Positions 11,901 through 23,900 of a stretch of 64,000 nt of DNA are shown in pieces. The position numbers and the translations under genes are program-made. The DNA lies in NCBI GenBank assembly GCA_965223305.1, contig CBDCWT010000084.1:372001-436000 (forward strand), read 5' to 3'. Each line of letters begins with the position of its first letter. Positions within the stretch are counted from its first letter, which is position 1. This stretch comes from CBDCWT01 sp965223305. GTDB taxonomy: Bacteria; Planctomycetota; Planctomycetia; Pirellulales; Pirellulaceae. The notes beneath the pieces were generated by a model. The model was not told the origin of the DNA and did not search any database. It worked only from the letters and a program-made list of their open reading frames with translations.

Positions 11901-14900
11901 TTGCGATTAGCCTGCTGCCGGCTTGTGCTTGCAGTCTGACGCTCAGCAGAGGGCCCGTACCCAGCTCGTCGACCGTAAACGAGTCAGCAGTATTGAGACC
12001 GCCGCCGCCTTCTACAGCAAGATGCTCGATCCCAACCAGGGCGACATCCGGATAGCTTGTCGTGCCTCCCGTAACGGTCAGTCTTCCAGCGAGTAAATCC
12101 AAATAGATTTCATCACCTTGTTCTTCTGCCACATTGCGATTCGAGTCACGGGTGCCGACGACGGTCGCGGTGTCATTGCCGGCCGGGCCATCGGCGACGA
12201 GTTGAATGGTCTCACCGGCGCTCAGGTTGTGCGAAATCGTAAGCTGATCGTTAAGTTTGACGGTCGAGCTGGTGACGAGAAAGAAATCGTCGCGTGCAGT
12301 CCCCAGCACTTGCAACCTATCCTGGTCGCCCCGGCTCGTGACGACCAGCGAGGCCGCCGCGCCCAAAGCTTGGAAATCGATCGGCAACGCGCCGTTCACC
12401 GCCAATCGTCCAGAGCCGGTTGTGTCGCCGGGATGATAGGTGACCGTGCCGGCAAAACCGCCGACTTCGAGCCGGTCATTGCTGCCTTGAGCGTCGTAGA
12501 TGAACTCCTCGATTCGGTCGAGCACAACGCTCAGGTTGTCGTCACCGTCACCCTTCTGATCGATGGTCAGCCGTCCCCGCGAGCCGCTACCGCCACCGCT
12601 CAGCAGCACCGGCCCGGCCGGCGCCACCACACCCGTTGCCACTCCTGTTGCCACACTTCGAGCGACTGCAAACAGTTGAGTGCTGCTGGCACTGGTATTG
12701 GTCAGCAGGATCACGTCAGCTGCGGTTGTGGACGGGGTCACGAGAATCGTCACGTCGCTGCCCGCTTCCGAGATGGCCAGCGCCGAGCCCAATTCGTACC
12801 TGACCGTTAGCTGGTTGCCGCCAATGCCTTCGGTCCGAGCGAAGAACTCAATCGCGTTGTTAGGGCCGGCCGGATCCAGCAGTGCGGTTGCCGCTTGGCT
12901 GGGAGTATAGACCACACGATCCGAGGCAGCTCCTGGTGCCTCGTAAACTAAGCGATCTCCGGCGGATGATGTTCCGCCATCGACCGAGACCGCCACGTCC
13001 CACTCGGCGTCGTTCGGAGCAGGGCTGCGGACCAGAATGTCGTCTTTCCCTCCCCCCGCGTCGATCTGGACGGCCGCGGTGTCGGTGAACAGTAACACCG
13101 GGCGATCGTTCACCTCAATCGTAAAGTCCCGGACTCCGTCGGTACCGACGTGTGTCGAGTCGTCGCGGGCGACCACGGCGATCGTGTCGGCGGTATTCGA
13201 TCCGGTAATGGTCACTCCACCGGGCGCGCTCAAAGGACCGAGGTTCTCGATGTGGTCGTAGCTGATCGGCTGGTTCCCATCGACGACAAGGCTGCCTTCA
13301 TCGCTTTGTGGTCCGAACCGCACGGTGTGTCCGGATGCCACGTTCAACACGTCGCCGTCACCGCCGATGGGGTGACCTCCATCAATGAAGATAGGAATCG
13401 CACCGCTAGTAACATGGAAGATGTCCGAGCCGTCGCCGCCAGACACCTCTAGTGACTCGAATTCCGTCACGCCGTCAACGCCTTGCAACCCTTGGGAGAG
13501 AACGGCATCTTCGCTGACGGTGAAGATGTCAGGCCTTGCGGTACCGCGTACCTGAAGCGCGTCGCTACCGCCGCCGCCGGCAAGCGTTAGTTGGCCCAGA
13601 TCGCTGAATGCCATCTCTGGCCCACTCTGGCTGGTGAGGATTCCTGTTTCCGGACCCGTGGGAAGGTAGCTCCATATCTCATCGCTGTCGTCGCCGGTGA
13701 CGGTCAGTTGGTTTCCCGCCGCGCTGAGCACGACTTGTTCCACCGCGCTGAAACTCGTCTGCCCCAGCGGCGTTTGCACGACCGTGCCGCGGCCAAGGTC
13801 GACCGCAATGGCGGCTCCGCTAGCTGCTTCGTACGTCAGCCGATCCCCCGACGACGGGTCGCCGCCGTCGATCTCGAACGCCGTACTCCCGGTCGGCCGC
13901 ACTCGCAGTTCGTCATTTCCACCAAGTGACTCGACGCGAACGGTGTCGATGTTGGACAGCATCAACGTCGCTCGGCCGGCAAGTGCGATCGACGATGAAC
14001 TTAGATCGAATAGATCGCTGCTCGCAGTGCCGCGGGCCACGACGTTGCTCTCCGCGCCTCCAACGGGACTTGTCAAGAAAGCGGTTCCGGTTTGGTCTAG
14101 GCCGGTGTATCCGATGGACAGTTCTTCGAGGAAGAACGTGCCTGCATGGATCCGCCCGTTGTCCGGCACATGCTCGTAGCTCGTCGAGCCGCTCAGGTCC
14201 AATCGACCGCCCGTTACCTGCACGACGATCTCCTCGACTTGAGCAAACCGTAGTGGGCCCGGGAGGGCGCCTTGAATCTCGTGGGATCCAATGTCGATCG
14301 ACGGTGTTTGTCCCGCCGTAACAAGTGTGTCGTTGCCTTGACCTCCGCTGAAGACCATCGCGTCCTGCGGCCTCGAGTGGTCGACAGTAATTCTTGTGGA
14401 AAGACCGACAACTGTGGTTCTCTCACCAGCACCGGGCATCACAAAAGCATGGTCGTCGGTGTTGCCGCCGGAAAAGGCCACCGTATCGCTGTCGCCGTCA
14501 TCTCCGACATCCAAGCGAATGAGGTTCAAGTCGCTGAAGGTCAGATCGGAGATCATCACCGTGTCGGCGCCGGTAAAGGTACGAATGTGCAAGGCGGCGA
14601 TGTCCACAAAGGCCACCTCGGGAAACGCATCGACAACCACGGAACTCTCATGAACCTGTAACTGGTCTCGATCGTCACTGCCGTCTACGATCAAGGTGTC
14701 TGTACCGCCACCGCCGTCAATGCTGAGCGTTAGACCCTCCGCCGGTTGAACAGTAATCGAGTCGCTACCACCGAACGCTGTGACCACGACTTCGCGGATA
14801 TCTGAGAGCAACAGGTCAGCGCGGCTCGGCATGGCGATCCGTTGCTGAGATACTGCGATCTGATTACCCTCGTCGGTGCCGCGAGCGCGGAGAATCGCCC

Positions 14901-17900
14901 CGGAGGGCGGCCCCGCGACCGAAATCGTCTTTCCCGCACCTACGCCTCTGTAGTGGACTGGAAGATCGTCCGCGACCAATGTTCCTTCGCTGTTGGTTGC
15001 CCCGGGAGTGTGCTCGTAGATCGTCGAACCACCTATCGACAGCGTGTCGCCAGTCACCTGCACAGCGATCGCTTCCACGTCGGTAAAGCGGAGTGTGCCG
15101 TTGACGGTTCCTATGACTTGTTTCATCACGGTGTCAATCGCCGGCGTCGCCCCGCTCGTCACGAGCGTATCGGCGCCGTGGCCACCGTCCACCTCGAGTT
15201 CATCGTGCAGCCTCGCTCGAGTGACGTGGATGCGGGCATCGAGGCCGACAACGTCGAGTTCCTCGCCGCCGCTGGCTGTGACCGAGATCCGATCGTCTCC
15301 CGCGCCACCGTGCAACAGGATGGCATCCGAGTCGCCATCGTCCCCCAGATCGATCTCGATCGTGCGGAGCGGCGCTGACTGCAGATCGGCGACTGTGATC
15401 ACGTCGGCTCCGGCTGCCGCCTTCAGTCGCAGGTCGCTGATTTCTGCGAAACTGACTGTGCGCATGTCGACATTGACCGAGTCGGCAGCCACGATGATCG
15501 CGTTGTCGCCGTTGTTCCCGTGGACGGTAAGCTGGTCGCCCGGCTCAGGGCTCCCCCCGACTACGTTGATCGCGACATCCGCTGTTGGGGTGACCGAGAA
15601 AACGTCGTCGCTCGCGCCACCCGCTAGGGTAGCGGACTGAATTTCCGATAGGATCAGGTCCGCACGGCCTGCCAGTTGAATCGTATCTCCCGCAGCTGTG
15701 AATGCATCGTTGCTCGTCGTCCCTACCGCGCGCAAGCGGCTGGCGCTGTTGGCCGCTCCGACCAGTAAGATCGCCTCTCCTGAATCGACGCCGGTGTAAT
15801 GGATCGGCAAACCGTCCGCGTTGATTTGTCCCGAGTCCATCCCAATTCCCGGCACGTGCTCGTAGACCGTCGCGTTGTCAATTGTCAGCGACGCGCCGGT
15901 GACTTCGACCGTTAACGACTCGACGTCGACAAAGTCCAGCACGCCACTCAGCGTCTCCCGTACTCTGCCTGCTGACACGTCAACTCGGGGAGTGTCACCT
16001 CGGGTCGTGAGTGTATCGCTTCCGGATCGCCCGTCGAACGTCACGAGGTCGAGCGGTCCTGCTTGGGACAGCATCAACCGAGCAGAAAGCCCGGTGATTT
16101 CGACTGTGTCCCGTCCGCTGGCGATCACGAACAGTTGGTCGTCGGCAGCCGTTCCCAACAAGGTTAGCTCGTCGGCATCGATATCATTCCCTAGGTCGAG
16201 CTGGATCTCCGCCAGGCCGCTTGACGTGAGGTCGGAGACGCGAATAACATCTCGTCCCGCGAACGTCGACAAACCTAGCTCTTCAATGCCCGAGAATTCC
16301 AACGACGGCAGTCCAGCGACCGATACGGCCCCGGGGTCAATCTGGACAGTATCGTCCGCGTCGGTTGTCAGGACGTTCAGCCGGTCGCCGGCGGCTGGGT
16401 CCCCGCCCTCAACGAAAACAGCGACGTCGGCAGACGGCGTGGCCACGATGGTGTCTGCGCCTCCGGCGGCTCGTATGGTCAGGCGGTCGTCGTCATCTGG
16501 ATCGAAAAGGAAACGCGATGGTCCCCCATCGACGATCACGTCCATGAATCCACTTTCCGCTGTAACTTCAATTTGGTTGTCAATGTCGTCAGCGGAAACG
16601 GTGACGGAATCGCCGTCAACGCTGGCGCCGAGCACAAAAGAGCGTGCTTCTAGAGCCGCATAGGTGACGCGACTGCTGGAACCAAATTGGAAGCTGCCGC
16701 TTCGAGCATCGCTGGGCATCCAGACCAGCTGATCGTCGGCGTCAGCCAGATTCGCCGCTCGTGCCGTCACCAGGTCGTTGCCTTCCGCTCCATGAAGAAC
16801 TACCGATTCGGTCGCGGTGAAGTGTTTGGGACCGGACAATAGCACGCTCCCAGCCGTTTCCAAGAGCGGGTCAGGAGTGTAAACAAATGTGTCGTCCGCA
16901 GCCGTTCCTACAAAGGAGACGGTGTCCCGACCCGCCCCGCTGTTCACCGTGAAACTGCCGCTCAACCCGGCCGAAGTACCTGCTAACGTGGTGCGATCAT
17001 CACCTCCTCGGGTGTCGAGCACGACGTCAGTTTTGTTGTCGAAGACAACACGCGGGAATCCATCGATTGTGACCAACCCGCCCGCTGAGATGGCGGAGAA
17101 GACGACGGCGTTGTCGGCATCGGTTGCTTTGATGTCGAGCGATCCGGAGACGGTGTCGACGATCGGCGCGACTCCGTCAAAGAAGATGCTCTGGGCGTCG
17201 GCTGCGGTTCGATGGACGATACTGCCAACGTCAGCAGCCGGCCCGATCTGATAGCTGCTCGACAGCAGTGCCCCAGTGCCGCTGTACTGTAGTCTCAAAG
17301 CGTTCGTGCCGCTGTCCCCCGAAAAGTAGATTCCTCCGGGGATGTTCAGCAGCGCCGGTTCCGCCCCATTGCCTTCGTCAACGATCAGCTGGTCGTCACC
17401 TGCTCCCGCTTCGATACGAAGCTCTTCGAGTCCTTGCAAGTCGACACCAAGTTGCTGGTCGCCGGAAGACCACTGTTCGATCTGGGTGCCGCCGGAGCCC
17501 ACCGATGTCATCACCAAATCGTCGCCCGCTGAACCGAGAACGATGAGTGTGTCCGAAGCGCCGCCAGCGACGACCGATAGCTGCCCTGCCGTCGGTGTAT
17601 CGTGGAGTCCCGCAAAGTTGAGTTCCGGGCCCCCCTCGCGGCGTGTCACGCGTCCTCGGTTTTTGCCCAGAGGTGCGTAGACAATCGTATTTTGCACACG
17701 CAAGAGGGAAAGATCGATCGTGTCTCCGTCCGGTGTCGGATCGTTGTCAGCGGTGTCGAAGGTGACTCGCCGCACGTCCGTTGCGTAGCCGTAGTTCAAC
17801 ACGTCGACATCGTCAGCGGCGCCGGTGTCAGAACCGGCTAGCGTCAGGAGTTCAACTCCGTCGAGCGTTATCTTGCCAGTCACGATCCCGGCGAGCGTTG

Positions 17901-20900
17901 TCGCTCCCGCGTCGTCAAAGTCGAGCACGGTCGTGGACGCCGCCACGTGCTGGATGAACACGCTGTCGCCGAGAGGGTCGGAGTCGCCACCATGAATGGC
18001 GATGCCTGCCGCGAATTGTGCACCAGGTTCGATGGTCACCTGATCGTTTCCAGCCAGCAGTTGAAGCCGCAGGTGACCGGTACCCGACGCATCGGTCGGG
18101 TTTCCATTGACGACAACGATGCCGGCGGCCGTGACCAAGATCGTGTCGTCCGCGACGGTCGCGGCAACAACCAATGTCGTAGGGTCGAAGTTAGCGCTTT
18201 CAATGTTCCGATACGACAGCGCCAAGAACTGCTTTCCATCAACAGTGACCGAAATGCTGCCGGAACCGGCCTCGGCAGCCGGCGTCTGCTCGTAGATGCC
18301 CTCAGTCAGGGTGACCAGACTGTCAGCCGTCAGCTCGCCGAGCGCGTCGATCGCAGCGACCTCGACGGAGACGAGGTCGTAGACCGTCGCAGATCCGCCG
18401 CTCTCGAGCACAAGTTCGGCAGCATCCACCGCAGTGGGAGTGAATTGAAACGCATCATCTGAACCGGTACCGATGATCTCCGCGCGATCGGCCGTCGAGA
18501 GAGTGCCACCGTCCAAGATCACCCGACCGATGTCCCAGTCGGGGACGTGAGTTGCAGTGAACCGGTCATCGCCTCCGAAGCCGATCAACGATAGTTCGCT
18601 CGTGCCGCCATTCACGGCACGACCGAGCGCTGTGAATGCGACGATGGGTCCCGCGTCGACCTGAACGGTCCCCGTGGCTGGGGCTGTGCCGAGCAGAGAG
18701 AAGACGTTGCTGGCACCGGTACCCGACACGACCAACCGGTCTTTCCCGCCGCCGGCTCCACCGTCGACTTCAACGTTGGAGGTATCAATGAAGTGAATGG
18801 TGGTTGTCGCTGATGCCGGAGGAGTTACCTCGACAATGCCCCTACTACCGATGGCTTCCTGCGACACAACAAACAGATCGTCACCATCGGTTGTGCCCGT
18901 GACAAGTAGGGTATCTGCTCCGGTTGGATTCTCACCAAGAAACTCCACTGACAAGGGTGACAGGCCAACGTCCAGACCAACAGCTGGTGTTACCTGTAGC
19001 TGATCGTCACCGGCACCAGCGCGGATTTCCAAGCCGTCGAGCGCGGAAAGTATCGGTACGTCCCCTGGCACGACGGTCGACTTTGCAAACCGTTCGATCT
19101 GCAGCAGCTGTGTCGTTGACTCCAGATCAATATCCACCCAGGGGCCCGCATCGTCTCCGGCGAGCGAGAAATCTGCCGAGATCGTATCCCCCACCGCCGT
19201 TCCGTGGAGCACCAAAGTGTCACGATCGCCGGCGGAGCCATCGTTGAAAAAGAAGCTGAAGTCTTCAGTGTCGAGAAAGTCGACGGTCGTGATGCTACCG
19301 CCGTCAGCGACGTTGGTCACCTGCAGCTGGCCGCGGCCCGTTAGCGTGGTGGGGACGACGGAGACCTGCTCGCTGACTCCCGCCCGACTACCATCGGGTG
19401 CGGCATCAACGAAAACGATTCCCGGTTGGCGCACCGGATCGCGTTCGACGTTGCCGTAGAACAGATCGTCGTCGCCAACCCCTCCATCGAAAGTGACGTC
19501 GATTCCCCATCCTCGGGGTGTGTCATCAGCCCAGGGATCCAGCGTCAGATCATCATCGCCGCCACCGCCCACGACATTAAGAAACGCGGCGTTGTGCACG
19601 CCGATCGGCAACGAGCCGTTCAACAACAGCAGGAATTCATTCGCTCCGTCGGCATCCCCCCCAACCAAAGATGAATCGACATCACCACCGATGATAACTA
19701 TCTCGTCCGGCTGATCTGGCTGTGCCCCGTTGTTGTCACCGATCACATTGATCGTACCGCCCGCCGTCCCGGGTTGAACCGTCAGCAATTCGATGTTGTC
19801 ACTCGACACCGGCTGAGTCGTAGCGGACGGCGACGTCGAACTCATGGAGACACTGGGTGCGGCCGAGGCATCGTTGTGGATGTTCAACGCCCCACCCGAG
19901 ATTGCGGTGACGTTCAACCGATCTCCGCTCAATTGGCCGCTGGCGGGAAGCGGAGGGGCTCCTCCGTTTACCTGAAACTGAAAACTAGCTGAGAGGGTTA
20001 CCGTGACGTCGTCGGCAACGCCGCTGGCGCGGACTGAACTCTCCTCGCCCGCATTAATTGTCAGCTCGGCCTGAGAATCAACGGGAGCGGAAAATGTGGC
20101 TGTCTCGATATTCACGTCAAGCAGCATCCCGAGTGGCGTACCGCTGGTGTCGCTCCGAGCAATACGAACCAAGCTCTCGGTCGCTTGGATATCGTCAAAG
20201 GCGGTACCGACCGGCCGCACTGCGGATCCACTGCCGAAGATGTTGCCAGTCCACGCCGAGCCGCGGTTGGCCATCGCCTCCGGTTCTGTTGAAGCGTTCA
20301 CGACGAGCCGATCGTTGCCATCGCCGCCGGATAGCCAGAGCCCGCTGAGTGTCCCGTTGCCAACGTCCTGCGTTTTGAGCCCAGTCAGGTTCAAGTCGGG
20401 GCCCGCGGAGCCTCCCTCGACACCGGGGTCGTTGTCTGCTGGAATGTTCGGCGGCACCAGCATCGGTTTCCCGCCGCGAAACACGTTTGCGGAGGTGGCG
20501 CTTAGCGGCGTGACCGACAGAATGTCGTCTCCACCCGTTCCTGATACTGTCACCTGGTCGTCAGCTTCCAAGTCGCCTTCGTAGTTGAGCTGTTCGGTAG
20601 CGCGAACGACGACGGTACCGCTGCCGGTATGGAGTCCTTTTACGTCGGCGTCCCCACGACCGGCCGCGCCGTAGGCAATTGCGACCTGACGCTCGCCATC
20701 GCCGGTCTCGTTCGCCAACAGACTGACAACGTCCCGCCCGGATGTTCGCTGTGGACCAGCGTCGACGACGAGAGTGGTCGTGTCAGCCAAGCGGAAACTG
20801 CCGTTCCACGCCAACTCGATGCGATCGTCTCCTCCTGATGTGTTAAACGAGTTGTCGCGCGAGGCGAGCATCGTGGCGACCAGAGGAGTGCCACCGCTCG

Positions 20901-23900
20901 TGGCCGCGTTGGTGATTGTGTCGTCGCCGTTGCCAGCGACCAACAGGAGCTCTTCGAGCTGGCTGGCAGCATCGACGTCAAACCGCAGGTCGATTGGCGC
21001 GGCGCCGTCGCCAAAGTGGATTTCGGTTGCACCGTCATCGTATCCCAGCACGTACGTGTCCCCAGCGCCGTCCCCGGAATCCGAGACAACCAGTGAGTCG
21101 TGACCGCCGCGGGTGTTGAGGTTAAGCTGGCCGTCGATGCCGTTGAGGCCCAGAAACGCATCCAACGGGTTTAGATCGCTGGTGACGATGATTGTGTCGT
21201 TGCCGTTAGCGAGCAACGCGTCTGTATCGACGTTGTAGGTCGTTCCTTGTTCGGTACTGTGCACGTTGAAGAAGTCATCACCCCGTCCCAAGATCAGATT
21301 CACTTCCTCGACCCGATCGTAACTGACGATGCCGGCAGCCATTCCCAATCCAGACAGACTGGAATGCTGCAGCGTCCCCGTGCGGGCTGCGGTGTTACCG
21401 GAGTCGTCTACGTTGACGCGATCGAGGCCCAGTCCCCCTTGAATGGAGATTGGGCCGTCGATCGGATCCAATCCGCCGTCGAAGACTACACCGAAATCAG
21501 ACTCTTGGTTGCCGATCGTAATCGAATCCGCCGCGCCGCCTGAGTTGTTCGCTCCTTCGCCAAGAATCGCTAGGGCCGTCGACGCGGGCAACGATAGAAC
21601 CTCGAAGGAGTCGGCCGCTGAGTCGCCTCCGGTGGTGTCGTCGCCGCTGAGCGTAACTTCCGTTAGAGCGGCTGCGCCGCCGGCTCCATCCGGATCCGTG
21701 GCGTCAATACGCTCCAACGTGATTCGCTCTGAGCCGCCACCGCCCCGGACAAGCAGGCTCTGGAAACCACTAAATGTAGTTTCCGTAAAGCCGTGATTTC
21801 CCAACACTCGATTTGCACCCGGGTCGGGAGGGTCATCGTCGACAGACAGGAGGTCCGTGTCCGGCGTACTCGTCGCGTCGAGCGTCAAGCGACCGCCGAC
21901 CGTGCTGGCCAGTGACAAAGACGCGACTCCATCGAACGACAAACTGAACTGACTGCGAACATTGACGACACCACTATTTGCTTCAGCGGCCTCGTCTGAG
22001 AAAAAGGCCACCTCTCTCGGTTCGTCCTCGAAGCCGAGTTCCAGTCTATCGTTGGTTCCGCCGTTGCCTTCGAAGTGGATCCCGATGTTTTGAGGTCCCA
22101 GTAAGCTGCTAACGAAAGCTTGGTTTGTGTGCCCCGGATTCACACTCAGCGCGGTCGCGTCGCCGCGCAAAGTCAGCTGGCTATTGGTCGACTGGGTCAG
22201 CCGTAAGATGTCGCTCTGGTTGTTGCCCAAGATCAGGGCTGTGCTGCCGATCAGCGAACTGCGAACCTCTATTCCTGCGCCCGCCGTGTCGTCGCTGTTG
22301 TAGTCTCCTCGGATCACTATTCGATCGTCGAAGTTGCCGACTGTATTGTCACCCACTCTTGCTCCCGCCGAGAGAGTCAGATTGTCTCCCGCCCGCAGCT
22401 CGATAGTACCGTCCGTCCCGGTCACTTCGACGACTGCGTGAGTAGCTAACGTGAGGTCTTCTCTCCCAGCTGATTCGTCCGCAGAAAGTAGAACCAGGCC
22501 GTCCGCAGCGGTGGCGCGGACCAGGTTGTTGAAAACTAAGTCACTATTGCTGTTGACCGTAACGTGCCCGGCGATCAACGTCCCGGTAGAGAGTGCACCT
22601 CCGTCGCCGTCCCGGTCCACGTCGACGTCGATGAGCGCGGAGGTGTTGTTGTCCAAAATGATCGACTTGATGAGCACGCTGTCGTCGGCCTGTATCTCGA
22701 ACTCCGTCAGACCTGCCAAATCGGTGACGTCGTCGATGAATACGGACCCCTGAAAGGCCTGTACACGATTGGTGCTCGCCGAGCCGCTGAGGTGGATTGG
22801 AGCGTCCGGGATCATCATCACCGAGCCGTTGAGCGCCGTCAGATCGACACCAAAGGCGAGGTCGATGCTCGCTGTGACGCCGGCCACGTTATCAAAGGTC
22901 AAGAACGTCGCCGCTGTAACGTCACCATCGAGGTCAATTGTCTCGGCCGAATCGATGATGATGCTGCCGGTCTGCGATGTGACAGCAGCGTGAAACGAGA
23001 TTGTGTCGTTCGTTCCTTGACCGGTTACTGCGATCGTTCCTGCGGTGACCGGGCCACCGGCGGTGAGCGCGGCAACATCATCTGCGTCGTCATCTAGTGT
23101 GAGGGTAAGACGTACGGCGTTGCTGCCGTCTAGCTCAACCGCACCCAGAGTGAGATCGGTCCCAGACAGAATGTGCACATCGTCGGGTCCGCTCGCCGAG
23201 TCCACGATGTCAGGCAGAGCGACCGAACCACCTCTCGCGTGGACTCTGTTTGAGCCGCCCGAAGTCGTGGCGAAGTCGAGCCGACGCACGTTGTCGGTTG
23301 CCACCACGTTGCCGCTACCGGTCGCGCCCGCCGAGAGCATCAGATCGGCAGCGATTTCAATCTCGCCGGTGACGTTGGAGACGATCAAGTCGGCAGCCGA
23401 CGTGACGTCATCGTCGAAAGCAACCCGGCTCGCTTGGTTGACGGCGACGTTTCCCGTCCGCGATTCGACCAGACCGAAGAAGAGCAGCGTGTCGTTCAAC
23501 GCCGAGCTGCCAGCGACGGAAATCGAGCCAGCACGGAGGTCGCCAGAGGTCAAAGTCGAGACATCTTCCTGCCCGGTATCGAGCTTGATGTCCAACGCGC
23601 CTTGGATATCAACACCAGCCAATACGGCATCGGTACCGGATTCGACCTGCAACTGGCTGGGCGCTCCGCGGTCCCTGATTTGTGTGAGCTCGATACGCCC
23701 GCCAGCGGCAAACAGGTTTCCGTTCGCCCCGACTAGGTTGATTGAGGCCACACCGCCAGCCGCCGACGCACGCAAGTCGCCCGCCTCGGCAACCAGCTGG
23801 ACGCCGGGACCAACGTCGACCCCTACCTCAACGGTTTCTAAAGTCAGCGACATGGCCGCTTCTACATTGGCGTTGAGAACGACGAACTCCGCTTCGCGAA

